DNA of 64,000 bases from Sisyra terminalis. Taxonomy: Eukaryota; Arthropoda; Insecta; Neuroptera; Sisyridae. Within the stretch, counting starts at the first letter, position 1; the number at the start of each line of letters is the position of its first letter. The stretch is from the NCBI GenBank assembly GCA_958496175.1, contig OY292280.1, positions 2,604,001 to 2,668,000 of the forward strand, read 5' to 3'. The position numbers and the translations under genes were made by a program. The notes under the pieces are model-generated. The model was not told where the DNA came from. It made no database searches and worked only from the letters and a program-made list of their open reading frames with translations. Below are positions 57,600 to 64,000 of the stretch, in pieces.

Positions 57600-59640
57600 T
57601 TTTAAAATACAAACCCCCTAAACCCTTACGTCTCCTACAGTTTAAAAAAAAATAAAAAAAAATAAAAATTTTACAGTTAAAATTTCATTGCTTGAAAAAA
57701 AAATAAAATTTTAACTGAAAATTAAACCAGTTTCTGTTTTTATGAAAAATTTTTGTTTGTAAAAATTAAAAGCTCTAAATTCAAAACCACAAAATTCAAA
57801 AAAACGTCTAAAAAAAATACAACAAAAAGTAAATCCCCCAAGTTCGAAAAGTTCAAAATTACGCACTCCTAAACGTGAAAAAAATTTAATACAAGTTCGG
57901 CTAAACAATCCCTCGTGAAATTTAAAATACGTTTAAACTTAATTGTGCTAATCGTATTTGCAAAGGTTTCAAATTGAAATTAAAACGTAAGTATTTGTGT
58001 TCGGTAGTGGGGGGTGCTTAAACGCGCGAGTGGGACGTGGAAAACGCGGCGCCTTAGGCGAAGGCGAAGGCTTCTTCCAAGGAGCTTTTTCCCAAGCCAC
58101 GCCATCTACCGAGCGGCACTCGAAAAAAAACGAAGCCAACCTCTTAAAGCTCCACCGTTCAAGCACCTACCACACCACACTCAAGTCTCGCTCACTAAAT
58201 GATCACAAATAATCACATGGCCCCCCATTCTCTTTTTGTTGCAGATTTTTGGAAATTTTTAAAAAACAAAAAAAGCAATCATTTCGACTCAAAAAAGTAC
58301 AAAATTGAAAAAAATTATACCCCCCTCAAGTTCTGACATACAAAACACAAAAATTTATAAATCCTAGTTGTATAAGAAAATATAAATTCAGGGCCTTAAT
58401 ACAAAATTTTAAAAGGAAAAATAAACTATTTCGTATAAAGTATCTTTTTTAAAAAAAAAAAAGGAAATCTCGCGACTTTAATAATTTTTTTGGGAAAAAA
58501 AATTACCAAAAATTTATTTTATAAAACAAAACTTATTTTTAAAAGAACATTTTTCGGAATAAGACATTTTCTAAATTAAAGTTCCTATTTGAAAGTTTAA
58601 AGTTTGAAAGTTTTTCCCTTATTGTCCTGTTATTATTCCCGTGGTCCCCTCCCATAAATCCCTTGTTTATCCCAACCCTTACACGTACATTTTGAAAACC
58701 CTAAAGAAAAGTTGTTTTTTTTTTTTGGTGAGATTTACAAATCTCCATCCCTGAACTACCTCCTTAATATCCCTTACTACCCTTAGCTAATAGTTGTTAG
58801 AGTTTGTGTCGTTGTTACGAAAAACTTTAAAGCAAATAATCTATATAAAATACTCGCAAATACTGATTTTTGATTTGCAATTTCGGGCATAAGATCATCA
58901 CTATTGCAAATTTGAAAAATCACTATTGAATTCATTGGATAAATCAAAAACGGGCTTAAAAATCCAAACCAAACATCGAGAAAATATCAACCCAAAAAAT
59001 AATCGAGAACATCAAGTTGAATTAAAATTGTGATAAAAATTTATAAACTTTTGGCCTGATCGTTAAAATTTAACACTTAAAAAAAATTGTGATTTTTGTA
59101 TGGTAAAAATTAAAAATTAAAAAAAAACAAATTAAAGAGAAAAGAAAAATATTTACAATCAAAAAATTAACCAAAAATTTAGGATAAACAATTATATTTA
59201 AACAAAAATAATAAAAAAATTAAAAAAAAAAATTTTTGAAAAATGTACACAAAAATCTACGTTTGATTACTCACAAGAAAAGGTGCCTTAATATAAAAAT
59301 TATATTTGGGCCTTAACTCGAATTTTGAAACTCAAAAAATTTATACGTTTTGTTAAAAAAAAAATCCTAAAAAAAAAACTATAAAACCAAAAAAAAAAAT
59401 TTTTAATACTTTAATAATAAAACAACGTTGCAATCCTTATTGAACCAATTAAAAAATTTATATATATTTAAAACAAAATCGTGGCTTAACAGTAGTTTTA
59501 GACAACAAAAAAAAAAAATTCACAAAATTCTGCCAACCAAAGTACAAAATTAACTAAAAAAAAACCCAAATCATTTTCCACCAAACCAAAGTGAATTTCG
59601 AAGAACCTAATACCCCTTTTTTCATCGCTCGACTGTGACC
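57600..59640 (+). other. Strongly A-rich strand, no gene
   Basis: About 2 kb in which the plus strand carries many A runs and few T runs (for example around 57.65, 58.45, 59.1-59.5 kb). A more balanced piece at 58.0-58.2 kb has overlapping plus and minus frames, none recognisable. Confidence 0.6.
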
Positions 59641-60061
59641 ATAATCAAAAAAGCTCTGAAAGACTTTCCACGTAAGCGCCGAGCTTTACTCAACCGACTT
59701 TACTTAAACAAATTGTGACTCCACGTTGGAACATAAAATATTCCAACGCAAACATTGGAAAACTACTAACCGTCTATCTTTCAGGTAAGTGCCTTGAAAG
59801 CTCTTCTCCTAACAAAAAGCTCCACACAACACAACTATATCCCGACCAAAAAAAAAATGGTCACATTCTAACTGGTGCAAAAACAATGAACATCGCAAAG
59901 CCAAGCTTCAAAAGCTCAACGATTATTTGCCACAAAAAAAGCTCTCAGACATCAACGAAAGCTCCCCAAAAATCAATTGAACTCCTCTTTCAAACTAATA
60001 TTTAAATCTAAACGAAAATTTTAAAAGGTCATTCAAAAACTATAGATATCAAAAAATCAGA

Positions 60062-60275
60062 AGTCAATTCAGATTGTTTAAGATCGGTTTTTTTATTTAA
60101 TGTTTTTTAAAATTCAAATTAGTTACGTTTCGTTACGTATCGTAACTTCATCAGGCTTCTTGAATCACAAAAATATAATATTTTCAATTTAAATTCAATA
60201 AAAAACCAATCTTACACAACCTGAATTCTTTTCTTATTTAAAAGCTGGGATCTGAATTTTATCATCTATATCAAA
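60062..60275 (-). mobile_element. Penelope-like terminus (pseudo-LTR piece) with opposed ends
   Basis: A minus-oriented arm (60066-60170) with an HH-A ribozyme. It is followed after a short AT stretch by a plus-oriented piece (AAAAAACCAATCTTACACAA, CTGAATTCTTTTCTTATTTA, AAAAGCTGGGATCTGAATTT). It is the mirror image of the arrangement at 32448-32668. Confidence 0.75.
60112..60165 (-). ncRNA. Hammerhead ribozyme motif, family HH-A
   Basis: Minus strand: stem I ATTCAA/TTGAAT; CTGATGA plus extra A; stem II GTTACG-ATA-CGTAAC, fully paired; GAAA; stem III ACGT; cleavage triplet GTA. One base of the inner GC/GC pair of stem I has changed (AC on the 3' side), which weakens but does not abolish the fold. 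Confidence 0.83.
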
Positions 60276-60524
60276 CAATTATAAAATATTGACATTACTC
60301 CTTTTCCCTATATTTACTCACAAAAAGGATACAAATTCGTCCCGTTTTAGAAGAAGAAAAATGGGAGGAAAGGGAGGGTTTGTAAAGTAAAAATGGAGAA
60401 ATGAAACGTTTGAAATATAAATTAAAAAAAAAATATTTTTTGGAAAGCCAGTATCAAAAGCGCTATGCCAAACTGAATTTAAGCTCTTAACTATGAATTA
60501 TCGAACACTGAAGTTCTTTTACGT

Positions 60525-60988
60525 AGGTCATTCACGCTCCGACTTGCAGTCCAACTTGTGGTCCGATTTTCGAAGTTGGATCTAAAGTCAACTCGGGAAT
60601 GGTGTTGGAAGTTGGATGTCTAGTCGGATTAGTCGGATCATTTAGGCGATCCAACTAGTAATCCGACTAGTTAGACTGCAAGTCGGAACGTGAATGGTCT
60701 GCATTATATTGGAAAAAAAGCCTAAATTTTTATTTTCCAAAAAATTATTATAAACTGGCAAACTTTACTAGCCATTGATCGATGTACGATAGTCAAACTA
60801 TGATCAAAAGCTTCTGAATAAACTCAAAGCTTGCAGTCCAACTTGTGGTCCAATTTCCGAAGTTGGATCCAAAGTCAAACCGGGAATGGTGTTGGAAGTT
60901 GGATATCTAGTCGGATTAGTTGGATCATTTAGACGATCCAACGAGTAATCCAACTAGTTGGACTGCAAGTCGGAACGTGAATGGCCTG
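60525..60988. mobile_element. Short inverted-repeat element (MITE-B), duplicated in tandem
   Basis: 60525-60698 starts AGGTCATTCACGCTCCGACT and ends with its near reverse complement (AGTCGGAACGTGAATGGTCT), with ends of about 40 bp that pair. The middle holds GGATCATTTAGGCGATCC. The same unit recurs 287 bp further on (60830-60985), its left end partly replaced. The spacer (ACTAGCCATTGATCGATGTA) is duplicated too, so the element was copied together with its flank. Confidence 0.8.
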
Positions 60989-61109
60989 CTTTATCTTGGA
61001 AAAGAAGCTAAAATTTTTATTTCCAAAAAAATTTTTATGAACTGGCCAATTTTACTAGCCATTGATCGATGTACAATAGTCAAACTGCGATCAAAAGCTT
61101 CAGCTAAAT

Positions 61110-63180
61110 AAACTCAAAGCTCAAAAGCTCCAAATTTTCTTCACCCTTTAATGACACCTTTTATTTGATATTTTTCATAATTTTCAACCAAAGAGATGAT
61201 ATTTTTCACAACTTAATCATTAAACTCAAAAAATTTCTACCATAAAGCTTTAATCAAATGAAAAGCTTTCAAAGCTCATTATTACTAAATTGCTTTTACC
61301 TTGAAAAAAGATTCAAAAAAATAAATGTTCACATAGCCGTTGAACTTACAAGAGTTATAAGTTCAAAGTTTGACAAACAACAACTCTAGGAAATCAGAAA
61401 TTAAAACTTTCGATCAAAGCTTATCATTAAGTTCAGAAACAACTACAAAAATATAAAAAGCTTTATTCCTCTTATTAACACAATAGTTATATTTCAGGAT
61501 AAACTATTAATTTCGATTTCAGATTATCAAACATTGCATTTATTTTAGTTCTGTTTCACATCTTTAAAAAACGCTCAACAATTTTAGTAATTCAAAAACA
61601 AAATTCGTGAAAACTCCCAAATATAACATATAATAGATCGATCTTCTTATGGTTAAAGATCTAACAAAAAGCTTCAGTCTGAAGCAGTTTTAAAGCTTTA
61701 AAGCTTCGCATTTTGATATTTTTGTGCTTGCTACATAAATTGCAATCAAATAATAAAACACCAAATTCAAGAAATATGGTCTATGAAAGCTTTAATGATA
61801 TCCAAAGAATTAAAGCTCTTACTAACTAAATAGTAATATTTCGAAATTAAATGTGCATTCCTTGAAAAAAGCTCCAAAAATTTATGATGCAAACAGCGAT
61901 AGAATTAACAATAGCTAAAAGTCCAAAGTTGGACCAACTGCAGATTAAAGAAATCAAAAATTTAAACTCTGAGGATCAAAGATTGTGCTTAAAAAATAAG
62001 CAAAGCTTTCAAGTTCTTAATAAACTAATAGTACTATTTCATGCCTACTGCTTAATCAACTCTTATCTTATTCGTGCTTTTGAACGTTGAAAATATCCCA
62101 AAGTGTTAATTTTGCTCATTCCTCCAGAAAAAGCTCCAAAAACAAAGAACCAGATAATCAGTAGAACTTACTGGACTTAAAGGTTAAAAGCTCGTCAAAT
62201 TATAACTTAATGAATTTAAAATTTAAAAGCTTTGGTTCATTAAAATTAGTTTATGGAATTGGTTTTTGTTGAAAAGAATGTGTATTTTTAGTGCTTAAGA
62301 GCTTTTTTGTAAATTTTATAAATTTAATACTTTGAAGTTTATGTTTTCAAATCTTTGAACCCAAAAAAAAGACAAAATTTCCAAATTGTGGACAGATGAA
62401 ACTTTATTTAATTGTAAAAAGAGCTTTTTCGATGGAATCTTTTTTAGTCGTTACTTATTCATCTTAGGTACTGTAAGTTTCAATTACGGTTAATGACCTT
62501 TGCACCACATGATACAAGGGTACTCCATTATAGTTAAGCATTTTTAAATGTATTCAAAAGCTTTGGACTTTTACTTAGCTCAGCTCATGATTTCATCAAA
62601 TAGATTACTAAAATTTTCATTGAATGAACTTGGAATTTTCAAAAAATTAGAAATTGTAGCTTTCAGGTGATTTAAGGCTCAATGTGTCTGAAGTGATATA
62701 AGCTTTGCTAAATTTGTTATGTTGAAAGCTGAGAATTTTGATGATTTTTAAACAGTAAATTTAAGGAAGATTACTAAAAACGTTAAATAGAAATCTGATT
62801 CTGGGAGCTTTTTTTAAAAGCTTTTGTTGCTTAAAGCAAAAGTTAAAATTTTCATTCGATATTTGCGACTCAAGTTAAAATGGTTATGCAAAACCTTTTA
62901 GAATTTAGTCTAACTGAGGAATAGAGCTTTTGTAGAAAGCTTTTTAGATTCTTTTTTTTTTTTGATTGTCCGACTTAAAGTAAAAGTTCAAATTTTTGTT
63001 TGGTATTAGTGATTTGAGCTGAAAAGTTCTAGTAAAACTCGAAGAATTTGGTGACGCTGAGCTTTCGAGCTTTTGTATGAAGCTTTTTGGGTTAACATGA
63101 AAACTATTTGGTTTTTTATGGATCGAAATGAATTTTTTGGGTATGCTGTTTTGATTGGAGCGATTGAAAATTTTTTTAAC
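61110..63180. other. No gene; very high density of AAAGCT/AGCTTT
   Basis: Roughly thirty AAAGCT or AGCTTT hexamers by eye in 2 kb. Mostly AAAAGCTC on the plus strand up to about 62.25 kb and mostly GAGCTTT after it. No frame above 70 codons looks like protein. Confidence 0.6.
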
Positions 63181-63641
63181 ATCCCATAGTCAAATTTGCA
63201 TTGAACGTTCGTGGGGATGGTGGTGCGGGGATGTTTTCGGTGGGTTTGAGTGATAACATAGAGGCAGCCAATGAGCTCTAATTACCCGATTAATATGCAT
63301 GTATAAGGCCATAAAACAAAATTTTAGTTGAGCGACCATTAAAAGCATTTAGTTTTGAAACCTGGAAAACTGCTATATCATCCCATTCCCAAATTGCACC
63401 GTATCCCGTTACCCCCTTCCCCTTTTCCCCCCACCACCACTACCACGTCACGTTTATGGTATCCGCTGCGCGCATTTCGCATCGTAGCATCACCGGTCAC
63501 TGGAACAGTGCGCATGTCAAAAGCACTAAACCTAGCGGTGGCTCAGAGCGGGAACTTGTTAGTTACTACATAATGTACCAAAATAATGGGTAGCGAAAGG
63601 GATGAGAGGTCGCTAGGGGCGGACTGTACATGCATGGTCAA

Positions 63642-63702
63642 CATCATCATCATTGATGATGATGATGATCATCATCATTGCACCGTCATCATCATCGTCG
63701 TC
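63642..63702. repeat. (CAT)n/(GAT)n microsatellite, palindromic
   Basis: CATCATCATCAT is followed by TGATGATGATGATGAT and again by CATCATCAT and GTCATCATCATCGTCGTC. Adjacent runs are reverse complements, so the block can fold into a hairpin. Confidence 0.9.
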
Positions 63703-63787
63703 CCCCCACCCCTCCGTCGCCTCAACCTCGTATGGCGCCCTCGTTGAGCAAACCAACCCTGACTAAACACCCCATCATCATCCCTCC

Positions 63788-63965
63788 AGCTATATATATA
63801 GTGTATATAAGAGAAATCATTAAACAAATTCAAAATGGCCGACTCTCTTCGAGCCAATGATTTCAAATCATCCACCGTGACGTCAGAATGATTCTATATA
63901 CATTTTGAGCCAATCAGAGCGCGCGTTTTGTTGCAGCAATTAAAAAATATGAGCCAATCAACACA
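63788..63965. promoter_or_regulatory. Promoter-like cluster: TATA, CRE, three CCAAT boxes
   Basis: CTATATATATAG lies near 63790. The CRE palindrome TGACGTCA is at 63878-63885, TATATA at 63895-63900, and GAGCCAAT at 63851, 63907 and 63951, the last two as GAGCCAATCA. CCAAT boxes and CREs within about 100 bp are typical of RNA polymerase II promoters. A gene beyond the right edge of the window is possible. Direction is not certain. Confidence 0.4.
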
Positions 63966-64000
63966 AGCCTTTTAAACAAATAGTCATATAGAGAATTTTA

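Overview
The window is AT-rich, gene-poor nuclear DNA of an animal. An arthropod, probably an insect, is the best guess. The evidence is the mix of mobile-element families: Jockey-clade non-LTR retrotransposons, BEL/Pao LTR retrotransposons, Penelope-like elements (PLEs), tRNA-derived SINEs and short inverted-repeat elements. Open frames are short and broken everywhere. I could not support any complete host protein gene; one weak internal-exon candidate lies at 10.36-10.53 kb on the minus strand. The window is best read as intergenic or deep intronic DNA built from repeats.

The most interesting content is a set of hammerhead ribozyme motifs in PLE-like repeats. Family HH-A has four 54-nt copies (8930-8983 minus, 9424-9477 plus, 32544-32597 plus, 60112-60165 minus). 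Two of them flank, as inverted arms, a decayed Penelope reverse transcriptase fragment at 9033-9312. Family HH-B (49484-49535 plus, with a truncated inverted partner at 49331-49368) and family HH-C (40762-40815 plus, with decayed copies near 11.99, 16.26 and 28.27 kb) have different stems but the same core. All three share an extra A after the CUGANGA box, a self-complementary stem III that suggests they act as dimers, and GAAA closing the core.

Layout. 0-0.8 kb: a 189-bp tandem repeat. 3.4-8.7 kb: SINEs and a 465-bp inverted-repeat element (MITE-A). 8.9-9.5 kb: the PLE remnant. 10.6-12.9 kb: a pair of inverted repeats about 2 kb apart. 12.87-13.37 kb: two BEL/Pao integrase fragments tail to tail. 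14.7 kb: a G-quadruplex motif. 19.2-21.2 kb: nested tandem repeats. 21.8-22.2 kb: a CpG-rich patch with three CACGTG sites. 24.1-25.5 kb: a broken Jockey element followed by a 500-bp foldback. 28.4-29.9 kb: an inverted repeat and a full-length MITE-A. 31.2-35.1 kb: a 180-bp direct repeat, a PLE terminus, SINEs and a 270-bp satellite containing a SINE-head motif. 37.3-39.1 kb: a satellite of about 0.5 kb. 40.6-41.5 kb: an inverted-repeat transposon with an HH-C segment nested in it. 42-44.3 kb: a foldback and MITE-A pieces. 48.3-50.3 kb: several broken retrotransposon pieces. 57.3-63.1 kb: A-rich DNA and extreme enrichment of AAAGCT/AGCTTT, with a change of orientation near 62.3 kb. 63.7-64 kb: a promoter-like cluster (TATA, CRE, three CCAAT boxes) at the right edge.

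The repeats do not form a pathway. They record successive, nested insertions. The parts that could still be active at the RNA level are the ribozyme motifs, the long foldbacks, and the RNA polymerase III boxes of the SINEs.
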